Source: Cinnamomum chago
Lineage: Eukaryota > Streptophyta > Magnoliopsida > Laurales > Lauraceae
NCBI GenBank assembly: GCA_038049695.1
Contig: CP142455.1
Span: 20,683,501 to 20,747,500 of the forward strand
DNA: 64,000 nt
Direction of reading: 5' to 3'
Below, one piece after another: positions 24,352 to 35,770 of this stretch. The translations under genes and the position numbers were made by a program. How positions within the stretch are numbered: position 1 is the first letter of the stretch; the number at the start of each line of letters is the position of its first letter. Under the pieces are notes generated by a model. It was not told the DNA's origin, did no database searches, and saw only the letters and a list, made by a program, of their open reading frames with translations.

Positions 24352-27300
24352 ATGTCTCAAAGCAAGGCGTGGATGATGGCACCAAGGCATTCGATTGAAT
24401 ACTTAGAAGGGGTTAAGTCGTTTTTTGCATTCATAGAAGCTAATAAAGAGAAGTTAGGGGGTGATGATTGGTATTGTTGCCCCTGTGTCAAATGTCGTAA
24501 TTTGAAAGGAGGGAAGAAAACATTAGGAGATATTTATGATCATTTAATTTGTCATGGTATAGATACAAGTTACACAACATGGATTCATCATGGAGAAATC
24601 CATCCAAAAAGTTGCATGAACGTAGAGGGCGGTAGCATGGAAAGATTGAGTGATACGTTTCCAAGAATGGTTGATATGGTCAATGATGTATTTGAACATT
24701 TTCATGACGATATTGAATCTCGAGCTCATATGGGAGGTAATACATCTCCATGCTCTCATGAAGCTCCTAATGAAGAATTTATAGAATCTCAAGATTATGC
24801 AACGGACAATATTCGGTACAAGAATTTGATGGAGGATGCGATAAACCCATTGTATCCTTCGTGTCAAATTCAACATACAAAGTTGTCTGCGACAGTGGAT
24901 TTGTTAAGCTTGAAGGCTACATTTCAATTGTCTAATCAGAGTTTCACGGCGTTGCTGAAACTGATAAAAAATATTTTGCCACTCGAAAACACTTTGCCGG
25001 ATACCACCTACAATGCAAAGAAAATGATCAAGTCTTTGCGCATGGATTATAAGATTATCCATGCTTGCCGTAATGATTGCATACTTTACTGGAGAGAGCA
25101 TGAAGATAAGGACAGTTGTCCTACATGTGGTGAAAGCAGATGGCAACCAGAGACTTCGGACAAACCAAGAAAAAAACCTCTGCCTTGGAAAAAACTAAGA
25201 TACTTTCCATTGACACCAAGATTGCAAAGACTGTATAGTGTACCCTGGATTGCGGAGAGCATGAGATGGCATGCGAATGCCAGCTTAGTAGCAGATGAAT
25301 CGATCATGCGCCATCCAGTGGATTCATCATCTTGGAAACAAGTCGACCGTAGATGGCCCGACTTTGCAAGGGAGGCACGTAATATTCGTCTTGGACTTGC
25401 GACGGATGGATTTAATCCATTTGGGAATAAGAATAACTCCTATAGTTGTTGGCCTGTTATGGTTGTTCCATACAATCTTCCCCCATCTTTATGCATGAGG
25501 AAGGAATTCACTATGTTGACATTATTGATTCCTGGGCCATATGGCCCAGGACATGACATCGATGTCTACTTGCAACCATTAGTGGATGAGTTGAATGATT
25601 TGTGGTCCACAGGAGCCATAACATATGACTCGTCCAATAAAAATAGATTCTCAATGAAAGCAATTTTGTTATGGGCTATACATGATTTTCCAGCATATGG
25701 TCATTTGTCGGGTTGTAAGACTGCAGGAAAGTATGCATGTCCTGTGTGTAGTGAAGGAACAAAATCTTTGTGGCTAAATAATGGGAAAAAGTTTTGTTAC
25801 ATGGGGCATAGAAAGTGGCTACAAGATATGGGACATCCTTTTAGGAGCCAAAAATCCCAATTTGATGGGAGTGAAGAACATGAGAAGAATCCTAAGCGTA
25901 TGAATGGTTCAGAATTGTTGAGAAAAATGGAAACTATACATACTAAATTCGGAAAAGAACCAGGTGCTTTGAGGAAGAGAAAACGTCTAGAGGTGAATGA
26001 GAATGCTCCATGGTCAAAGAGATCTATTTTGTTTGACTTGCCTTATTGGAAGGTGCGCTCTAACAAATTCTTTCAATTAATACAATTTTATGAAATTAAC
26101 TAAAATAATAGCATAAGTTTTTTTTATTTTGCAGGATTTATTTATTCGCCACAATTTGGATGTAATGCACGTGGAAAAGAATGTGGCAGAAAACCTATTT
26201 GCAACCATCATGAACACAAAGGGCAAGTCTAAGGATAATCTTAAAGCCCGAGAAGACTTGCAAGAGTTGGGGATTAAAAAAAAGTTGTGGCCAATTGAAA
26301 AAAATGGCAAGAGGATATTTCCAGATGCTCCTTTCACTCTATCTCGAATGGAGAAAGATTTGATATGTAAAACATTATATCATTTAAAGGTTCCTATCGG
26401 ATATAGTGCATGTTGGAGGCACAATGTTAGCTTGGAGGAGAAGGAGCTAAAAAATCTTAAGTCGCATGATTATCACATCCTTTTGCAACAGTTATTACCA
26501 GTGTTGCTTATGCAAGCTTTTGATTCACATAAGTCATTACGTTCTGCAATTCGAGACTTATCAATATTCTTTAATGTCCTATGCTCAAAGGTTATCAACC
26601 GTGAAGAACTCTTAAAGATGCAAGAACGTATTGTGGTAGCACTTTGTGTGTTTGAGAAATACTTCCCTCCGTCCTTTTTCGTTTCAATGATACACCTAGT
26701 TGTGCACTTAGCAGAGGAGGCGATGTTTTGCGGACCTGTTAGATATCGATGGATGTATCCTTTTGAGCGGTAATTATAACATCTTTGTTAATTTGAGTTC
26801 TTTCATAATTAACTAATTATTTAAAAATTAGCATTGGTATCTAATTTAGCCAACTTGTATCAGGAAGATGAAGACATATAAACGTTATGTGGTGAATCAA
26901 ACATATCCAGAGGGTTGCATTACAGAGTGTTACTTAATGGAGGAATCCATGTTGTATGCCATGAATTATATGCCAGATGGTATAAAAAGAAGCCATAAGC
27001 AAGGACATGGGAAATGGATGGATGAGGATGGTGAATGTGCCTACCCTATTGATAAAAATGGAAAGGTCTACAATCTTACTTCTGTACAATACCAGCAAGC
27101 TCGTAAATGGGTGTTGAAACATTATACTGAGAATACGGAGTGGGAGAGGTAAGTAAAATTACAAGATCTTAAAATGTACGTTATGAATATATTGCATATA
27201 TTGAGACCGACAATCTAACTTGTGTTGGTTAATTCTAATCAGGAAATATGATGAATACATTCAAAGCCTAAGGCCCATTGTTCAGAATCGAAGAGGCGCT

Positions 27301-27687
27301 ATGCGAACAGAAAAAGCAATTGAATACATTCCTTGGCTTAGACAAGAATTAAGAAACGGAGCTAACAATGTTATGAAAAGGCTTGCTGATGGACCATCAT
27401 TCGAAGCCATTTCATATAATGCATATGCAATAAATGGATATGTATTTCATACTTTGGATGCGGAAATGAATAAAACAACACAGAATAGTGGGATCTCAAT
27501 GAAGGCTTTAACCACTTTCAGGTCAAGCGTCGGGGACACAAACCTTGTGCATGAAGAGGCATTTGTTTTGAAAGCTACGCCAATTTTCAAAAACCAGCCC
27601 CCATTGTGGAGATACAGAAACTGGAAAATACACACCAGCAAGATCATTACATTTGGTATAAGTGGGTTAGACTTAGATCTGTCATAG
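24352..27687 (+). CDS. CACTA transposase (TNP2/Transposase_21 type)
   Basis: Four exons join in frame: 24352-26052, 26135-26769, 26864-27148 and 27243-27687, giving about 1,021 residues. The protein would cut and join the CACTA ends in the nucleus. Residues 1-80 match the transposase-associated N-terminal domain (CPCVKC and a WIHHGE motif). A CPTCGESRW zinc-type motif lies near 255. Residues about 285-500 form the Transposase_21 core with LATDGFNPFG (Asp near 352) and CPVCSEG. Exon 2 opens with NLDVMHVEKN, and exons 2-3 carry the DUF4218 region (residues about 670-820, with PVRYRWMYPFER). Family members normally end in DUF4216. Here the frame diverges after ALTTFRSSVGDTNLVHEE and stops, and no DUF4216 is visible downstream, so the C-terminus seems lost by deletion or rearrangement. 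No internal stops were found in the modelled exons. Function is therefore uncertain. Confidence 0.85.
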
Positions 27688-28267
27688 GTGCACACACTGA
27701 AATATGGCAGTGACATGCCCAACCTTGTTAACGTCACCATCACCCTCCCTCATTTTGCCCTGTTCAGTAAATTCATTACTGACTTGACATGTATATTTAA
27801 GAAATTCTTCATGAAGTGTTATGACATTTAAATAAAAGATGCTCCACAATATGGATCTAGTACTGAAAAATCACCTTATGTTGCAAAATATCTGTCGGTA
27901 AATTAATGTTTAAAAATGATCCTTGGTGATAAGTTCCATTCCTGATATCAGTCAGTAGCTTGTCTATGATGGGAATGCAAGCCTGTGCACCTATTTTGTA
28001 GTCATCAGCACTACTTTTACCTCCCACCCTGAAAGTTCACTTCTATAGTCAATTTTATCATAACAAAAGGTAAGCATAGTCAGTAACTCTAGAAAAGGTA
28101 AGCAATTTTATGTAAGTGACTACTCATCACATAGTCAGTTCACTTCTATAGTCAATTTTATCATAACAAAAGGTAAGCATAGTCAATAACAAAAGATCAG
28201 TATTGTATCTTAGGGAAAAAATAAGCTTTGGAGTTAAAACTAATAGAGTGAGATTATAAGAAGGGCT

Positions 28268-28347
<80 letters not shown>

Positions 28348-30867
28348 CTTGTCTTCTGGGTTTTGAAGAGCATATATGGAACCCATATCTTTCAATTCTC
28401 CCTATAGTCCATTATCCACACAACCCATGAACTTAATCTAATAATCTTAAGACAATTCATGAACTTAAAAAACATGATCAAAGTTCATATACTCATTAAC
28501 CAGTTCCATTTCACAACAGAATTTAAATATATCACAAACACAAACAAACTAAAAAGAATGTCTACTCTGTCTTATCACTCTGCAAATGTGAGGTTACAGA
28601 ACAGTGCTCTGTTCTGTTGCAGTGCTCTGTTGTTGTTTGGTGCCTCCTCCGGTCCTCCTCTATTCTCTTGGTCTGTTACACACAACTTTCAAAATAAAAC
28701 AATGAGATATAAATGAGACAGAGGTAATGAGGCAATGAGATAGAAATGAATATCTGAAAGGGTCCCAGGTGTTACTTTTTCCTCATGAAAACTACCTATT
28801 TAGCTAGCATCAGACAACTTGTTCATTTCTCTTTTGTTCTATCAACTAGTGCCATCATGGAATTTGTTTTAGAAAATGGTCTTGCAAGAAATGGAGAAAA
28901 CAGGTCTGACAGAAAAAGATGCATGTTATAGTATTGGAATAGTCTATTCAATAATATGAAAACAGAATAGAGAAATATTATTGGAATAGTCTTGGTGCAT
29001 GCATATCAGTCTCCATAATGTGGTGTCATAATTGAGAAATGATAATTAATCTAACTTAGATATTATACAGGTGGGTTTTTTCATTGGATCTCATCTGTTG
29101 ACTGTGATATTTAATTCTTTCACTTGATGATGGCATGGTGACTAATAGTCTGATCAATGTAAGACACATGATGCACTCCATCCATTCACAGTGTGGATTT
29201 GATTTTTTAGATGGGTTTTAGATTTGAAGAATTCTCTCCTATGAACAATGAGATGATGGGAGTTTCTATCCTGAATCCTGATTATTTATCTTAAGTAGCT
29301 TTAGCTGCCAAATTTTGCATCAATAATTAGTGGTGTACTGTTTACCTTGCATATTTTCTATTGCTCTACTTATAATGGATCAGATCTAGAGACCAGTGGG
29401 AGGATTCTCATTCCCCCTTGTTTGCTCTTGAACATACGCACTTGAGGCATTCTCTTGGGTTTCTGTGAGAACCCATTTCATTTCTGGGTCCATTTGATCC
29501 AATTTCTCAGATCTGAGCTGTTCATCTTGAGGACTGGGGGGCATGTTAATTAATCTCAGCTGGAGTGGACGGGACACTAGATTGGAGCCAACCCCAATCC
29601 TGCAAAGTGTGATTCTGATTCATGATCTACCCCACTGTAAAAATCATCAACTTCTCAGGGTCTCCTACCTTCCGGGTTGACTTTTACATTTCATAAGTTT
29701 CAGTGAAGGTTAGCACAACTCTTATGATTTTGATCAGACGGTCGGATTGCTAAGAAAAACTTTGGACTGCTGATCTGATCTATGTTGATCATGCTGGGAC
29801 TGCTACTCTTTTGCATGGCACATGTGATAAGGTCTAAAAGGATTATATTGCATACAGCTCAGATGGATTTTGAGCCAATTTTTGTGAGTAGAATCCAAGC
29901 TCCACGAACCACTTATCTGCTGACTTGGTCAGGATGCTCAACTGTCTTCTTTGGTTTAAACTGAAGCATTGTCTACCACCACAACATCTAAGATCGTGCA
30001 TGTTACTATCTCCCTACAATTTTACGTGGATCTCTCCCCACCACATATCAATCCATTCCTTCTCATTTCAATATATTCACCTCAAGAAGGAAAAATCAAT
30101 CCTCTTCTCCTCCTTCATCCAAACTGTTCCAATCTTTGAAGCATGCAAAGAAGGCTGATTGCTTCTTAGTTTTAATTAACAAAGGTAAGTGTTGTAATTT
30201 TTCTTTAACCTTTCAAAATTGGATTCGTGTTGTTACTCTCATAATTGAATTCGGTTTTCTTCTTTTAGTTGCTCTTGATTTGTTCTAATTATCTTGTATT
30301 CTCATCAATGAATCTAACCATAGTTGTAGCTTCTTGGCCATTTTGCTCACCTCCTTGTTGCAGCCTTCTTGGCCTGCAACCAGCACCTGAACACACTAAG
30401 TTTTCTCTCCCCCACCAAAAGCATAAACTTCATGATGGACCCAGACCCCATTAAAGATAGTTGGACCTGCATCTGATTCTAATGGATTGACCTTTGGCTC
30501 TACTACAAAAACTATACGTATATATATATAATTTTATTATAGTTAAGTGCCTGAGAATGGATTTACCTTGAATGTAGACCAATGGTATATTCTGATCTAG
30601 ATGACATAAGATACAAGGTAAGCAGCATTGTGTTTTATTGCTTAATCTCATCGACAAATTCCACCGTGGGATTCTTCACATCCTAATAGAAATGTAACTG
30701 CTGTTTTCACTTAAGACTATGATAAAGAATTAACAGTTGCATGGCTATGATGGCTAGCAACTCAAACTCAGTTGAAGATCAATTTAGAGATCTAATTATC
30801 AAGGGTCAAAAAGGATGGTCTATACTTTGGCCTTTTCAAGTTGCTCACACTTGGAATATTTTTGCAG
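27688..30867. other. CACTA internal region between the two ORFs
   Basis: No coding sequence recognised and no DUF4216-like sequence seen on either strand. Contents are a direct repeat (TTCACTTCTATAGTCAATTT, about 50 bp) at 28037 and 28138, and a long GA microsatellite at 28270-28342. A possible short exon starting ATGGCTAGCAAC lies at about 30750 just before the next ORF. Confidence 0.45.
28270..28342. repeat. (GA)36 microsatellite
   Basis: An uninterrupted GA run of about 73 bp lies inside the CACTA element. Confidence 0.97.
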
Positions 30868-31631
30868 GAAAGAGTTGCTACCTTGTATGAGGATAACCCT
30901 TCAATTGCAAAAAAAGATTTAGATCATGACGCGGTAGCCTTGGTATGTGGTGTAATTATATTTCTCATACATGATTTTATTAACCATCAAATATAGTGAC
31001 GAAAACATACTATCACGAACATGGATTAACATTGATTTTTTTTTTTACACAGATTCTTGGTCGTGATAATCGTGGACGTGTAAAAGGCATGGGTGACGGA
31101 GTTTCAAAGACCTCCATCAAGTATTTAGATCCTTACAAGAAAGCATTACAGAAGGAACAGGAATCACAAGTTGTCCTACAAGCTCAAGTGGAGAATTTGG
31201 AAAGACGACTACTGGAAGTGGAGTCTAGGGATCTAAGGCGTGAAATGGAGGGGATGTTTGCATCCCTATCTCAAGCAAATACACAAATGCGGCCTTCTAC
31301 CGAACGGGGAAGCTCCTCTCAGGTATTAATATATAATAGATTCCTTCTTAAATGTAATGAAATGTCTACATTGATATAATAAAAATTAATGTGTTCCTAA
31401 TGATGTATGTAGGGGAGCCAAAGTTCTCAGAGTGTAGCTGCACACTTGGACCAAACAACACCACACACAAGAGGCCCATCTTTGTGTAAGTTGCAGCACA
31501 TGACAAAGAAAAACATAATTGCTTATGGAAGACTACAGGGTACGGAGTCACCGGAGGCAGGTTTCTACAGGATTGTGTTAGATGAGATTGTTGATGGGAA
31601 TGTTGACTTGTTCGACGGGAACGAAAGTTAG
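30868..31631 (+). pseudogene. Second transposon ORF (Transposase_24/TnpA-like), C-terminal part
   Basis: Three exons join with good splice sites in one frame: 30868-30942, 31053-31322 and 31413-31631. Together they encode about 187 residues, from ERVATLYEDNPS through ILGRDNRGRVKGMGDGV, a Glu/Gln-rich coiled coil (residues about 50-100), and a tail with KNIIAYGRLQGTES ending DLFDGNES. The ILGRDNRGRVKGMG box followed by a coiled coil is the usual C-terminal layout of the second protein of plant CACTA elements, which binds subterminal repeats. The N-terminal two thirds expected for the family were not found upstream, so it is called a remnant. An unrecognised upstream exon is possible. Confidence 0.62.
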
Positions 31632-31992
31632 TTGATGTCATACTAGGAGATGTGCTTGATTGGCCTATAATTAGGACCATACTTTATTAGTTTTCTATTC
31701 TTACTTTTAGGTACATGTTTTGTGTTGGCCTATTTTTTTGGTTGATACTTGGATATTATATGGCTGCATATGCTTTTGATGAATGAAATTATATTGTTAT
31801 TTGGGTATTGTTTGGATGGCTAATATGTGGATGTTTGAGATTTAGATGGTTGATGGATATGGTTGTTTGAATTGTTTAAATGGATTGTTATTGATACTAA
31901 ATAGGTTTAATATTTGAAATATTATTTTTTTTTTCAGGAAAAAATAAAAAAACCACAGTCATTGACTGTTATTTTTTCTCAAAAAAATATAC

Positions 31993-32322
31993 ACAACTTG
32001 AGGTAAAAAACGACAGACTGTGAATGTCGTATTTTAAGCTAAATTTTCCACAGGCCTGGACTGTCGTTTTTTCAAAATAAAAACCACGTTTGAGGACTGT
32101 CGTTTTTCAAAAGCTACACTCCAAATCGTGACACAACTTGAGTTAAAAAACGACAGACTATGAGTGTCGTATTTTAAGCTAAATTTACCACAGTCATGGA
32201 CTGTCGTTTTTTCAAAATAAAAACCACGTATGAGGACTGTCGTTTTTCAAAAGGTACACTCCAAATTGAGACACAAAAAACGACAGCAATGACTGTCGTT
32301 TTTTGCCTGTTTTGACGTAGTG
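31993..32322. repeat. CACTA 3' subterminal repeats, 140-bp tandem unit
   Basis: Two 140-bp units (31993-32132 and 32133-32272) are followed by a partial third. Each contains several copies of the decamer AACGACAGnC in both orientations, for example AAAAAACGACAG...CTGTCGTTTTTT around 32278-32304, which is a near-perfect hairpin. The 5' end has weaker versions (AAAAACGACA at about 19046, CGACCGTTG at about 19099). Clustered inverted short motifs at CACTA ends are the known binding sites of the TnpA-type protein. Confidence 0.85.
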
Positions 32323-33485
32323 ACATTTGGTTGTAGCTTTATCTGATGCTGGTTTGTTTTACATGATTGACAGTGCTATGGAGTTACTGTAGATTTCATG
32401 CGGCCAAGTGAACAATTAAATCTATTGATGATATTCTTTTGTAATTGTTAGAAGTTCTGTATCAATGAGAAGCACCATAATTTTGACAGATGCTGATGAA
32501 ATTTAAGGACTGCAATCAGTTTTTTTTTTTTTTCCATATTGTGTAATTTTAGAAGCACCAGTTTCAATTGAATTTTAAAAGTGTAATTTACAAGTTAGAG
32601 TTTGTTGGTCTGTTTTATTTGACAATCACAAATGAATTGACCTTTTTCTACTTAACAATGATGGTTTCCTTTGACAACATTTTTCTTTTATAACAATTCT
32701 ACTCTTCTGACAAACCTATTTAAGTTGTAATTGTAATATTGGTTTGCTTGAGATTGATGGGTAAACCTAAGTTGATGATGATGACATAATGTGTCTTTTT
32801 TGTATGTTCCTTTCTTCCAGTTATGACCATAGGATCACAGGACCATGCCTAAATCAAGTCATTTCGAATGGTATTCTCTTTTTCATTTGAGAGCCAGTTA
32901 ATTCATACTTTACAAACATCAGATATAAATGCAACTTTTAGCAAGCTTTTGCCAGTTTAACTTTACAAACATCAGATATAGCTGCAACTTTTAGCAGGCT
33001 TTTGCAAGTTTATTTTTGTGCTCATACATTGCATGCCAAATCTGGTTTCTTGATATTTTCTTGGCTTGCTGTTGGCAGTAGTTCTTTTGGATCTAATTGG
33101 TTTTGTCTATAATCGTTTTTCTTCCACTTCCTTTTATCGGGTCATTTAAGCAAATCACTCATCTACATGTGTGGTCTATGCATGTTATTTTAAGATGTGA
33201 CTGGTGTTGATGGACAACATATTGGTTCATGGCCATACTTTCCAAGTCCAATGATTCCACAGCCTCTTCTCTTGGGGTTCTCTTTTCTCCAATCCCATAA
33301 TCCATATTGATTAGAGGTCGTGCCATATGACCTCTTGGCCCATCCATATCTAATATACTAAGGGAATGTTTTTTCCTGCATTTAACCCCATCCCTCCATT
33401 TTAACATTCCTAATTTTCTAAGACACTTTGGGACAGGTGTCCATCCAACATCCACTGCCCTCTCCTAAATAAAATAGCAGTTGTC
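32323..33485. other. Distal part of unit A, no gene seen
   Basis: Collinear with 47103-48269 with about a dozen differences by eye. A 50-bp tandem doublet (TTTACAAACATCAGATATA...) lies at about 32909-33010 and is shared by unit B. The last 137 bp (from 33349) are also the start of the tandem repeat units seen at 48131, 49946 and 51809. Confidence 0.6.
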
Positions 33486-35571
33486 TAAAAACTTATGATA
33501 AATCAACAGTTGAGAATTGACCATATAGCAAGTTTGGACCTTCTTAATAAGATTAACGGTTCGGATCTTGAAAGTGGAACCCATAAGGTCGGGTTCCACA
33601 CATGGGTGGCGCCATGTTGTTCACAATGGGGTCAATTGACCCTACTGAGATCTGAAAACATACTCGTAAAAATTTTGTGAACCTCTGAGTGGGAAGCTTT
33701 TGACCTATTGAGATCTAAAAAAAAACATCTATGGGAAGTTTTGACTCCACTAAAATCTAAAAACAATCTTATGAGAAGATTTTAAACCACCTTAATTTAA
33801 GAGTTTGACCTCAAGGAGAGAAAATGACTTATAAATTTTTGACCCTTTTGTAACATCCAATTAAGATAAATCGTGTACTTTTCTGTCATGGGCACCCCAA
33901 TAATTTTGAATGGCTTATAAATTTAAATGGATATGCCTTAACTCATAGGAAGCTCAAATAATATTTTTATCTTAAGTCATTTTATTTTTATCAGTTTTCT
34001 CTCATTTTGCTAATACTAAATATTTGAAGGTAGGGTAAGGGCCTAAAAATTATAGGTTTTTGCTTGGTTAAGCCGGTCCGCAAATGAGAGGGTAGGATAA
34101 GAGCTTAACCTCTGCCCAGCCTACGTCCAACCCTTTAATAGCCCTAGTGGCAGGGTTGCGGAAGATAAGTATTTTTTGACTCCACTGACTTGAATTCCTG
34201 GAGCCGCCCTTAGTTCTACAACAAAAACGAGTATATGTAAATCAACGCCAAAACACAGTTCATCTGGTTCCAAATTCAGTTTGTGCACAATGGATGATCA
34301 ACGATTCTTCTTTTCTTTTCTTTTCTTTCTTTCTTTTCTTTTTTTTTTTTTTGCAATTTTATGACGATCCATGTTGATTCAGGCTACCAAATTTGAGCTT
34401 AAAGTTGTTGTAGGCCTTCTAAAGAGAATGGATGGCTCAGATTTTCCAAAAGGGCCCCAAAGAAGTCCAAAAATCATGATCAACGGTCTGACTTTTTTTT
34501 TTTACATTGATTTTGGACCTTCTTAACAAGATTAATGGTCTGAACTGTACATCTAGGGGACCCTTTTGCTAGATCTGAGCCATTGACCACATCGAAATTT
34601 TAGACCTTCTTAACAAACGGTTCGGATCTTGAAAGTGGAACCCATAAGTTAGGTCTCCACAATAAAAACCGGTATATGTAATTCACTGCCCAAACACTGT
34701 TCATCCGGTTTCCAATATTGATTTCACTGTGGATGATCAACTATTAGAAGTTTTTTAACTTTCTCGTGATCCATGATGAATCAGGTTGCCAAATTTGATC
34801 CTACCACTTTAGGCCTCCTGGAGAGACTAAATGGCTCGAATTTTACCACATAAGTCAAGAAATTATGACCAATGGTCTAAAATATTTTAAAAATATCTCA
34901 AAATATATGAGGAATCAATGGCTGATGTTTGACTTATAAATTTTTTTAACCTTCTTAACATGATTAACGGATCAGATTTTAACCTTATGACCCATAAGGT
35001 AGGGTTTCACAACAGGATCTGGTAAACCTAAACTTACCATCCAAAATAGGATAACACCACATTTTTGGCTCCAATCCTGTGCTTTTGTTCATTCACATAA
35101 TTTGACCTGGGGAGGTAGGATATGAGGAATCATTAGAAATGATCAATTTATTTATTTTTTTATTTATTTTTTGTATTTTCAGGATTCCTATTATACCGTA
35201 AGACTTTTTATTAAATCTGAATTTTCCCCGATTGCAAGGAAAATGAGAGGAATTTTATTTGTGAACAGTTACCAAATGTACCCCAAATCTGAAATTTCCA
35301 AATCCTAAGAAAAAACATGGGTGGGGAATGCCAAGTTTGAGTTGAGTCCTAGTTTAATCTAAATAGATAAAAGTACAATGTGGTGGGTGGAAATAGGAAA
35401 GATCCACAGGCATGGTCATGAGTCCCGTGGCCGTGACAAGTACATTTGGTGTAACTTGTCCAGCCCTTTACACGATGGTTTTGATCATGTAAACATCAAG
35501 GTGACCATGATTTTGATACTCTACATTGATCAACTACCAAGTCCTTGTATAATTTGGTCAACTTCATAGGT

Positions 35572-35612
<41 letters not shown>

Positions 35613-35770
35613 ATCGGCGGCTTTCCAACCTTTTGGGCTAGACTAATCCCTCTGGGTCTAAAGGAAAGCCGAGTAAACTCCTCTGTAACCCCAGTGTTGT
35701 GGTGCAGTTTTGAACCTACAACTTCTGCATGCAAACTGTGGTCCTAGACCAATGATGTAGTACATGCAAA
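35572..35770 (-). mobile_element. tRNA-derived SINE, minus strand (unit B)
   Basis: Counterpart of the SINE at 10966-11140. Its A tail has expanded to roughly 38 T on the plus strand (35572-35609). The head ends near 35770, with the B-box-like GGTTCAAAAC on the minus strand. Confidence 0.72.

Larger units (their letters stand above)
19027..32322 (+). mobile_element. CACTA (En/Spm-type) DNA transposon, 13,296 bp
   Basis: The left end begins CACTACGTCAAAA and the right end finishes TTTTGACGTAGTG, a perfect 13-bp terminal inverted repeat with the CACTA signature. The element is flanked by a 3-bp target duplication ACA (19024-19026 and 32323-32325). Unit B shows the unoccupied site, with AAACATTTGG reading straight through at 47101-47110. 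Inside are a TNP2-type transposase (24352-27687), a second ORF remnant (30868-31631), a LINE ORF1-like fragment (about 19748-20104), a GA microsatellite and terminal repeats. Because the empty site has a single ACA and no footprint, this is an insertion after the duplication. The ends are intact and could be mobilised in trans; autonomy is doubtful because the transposase looks C-terminally altered. Confidence 0.96.
8804..33485. repeat. Tandem segmental duplication, unit A
   Basis: Unit A aligns collinearly with unit B (33486-48269). The first shared bases are TCTAA followed by ACTTATGATAAATCAAC at 8811 and again at 33491. The last shared bases are GCAGTTGTC at 33485 and 48269. The junction between units (GTTG-TC-TAAAA) shows only 2 bp of microhomology (TC at 33484-33485), so the duplication is head to tail with no spacer. 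Without the CACTA insertion, unit A is about 11.4 kb. It carries one PPR gene, two SINEs and degenerate repeats. Confidence 0.93.
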
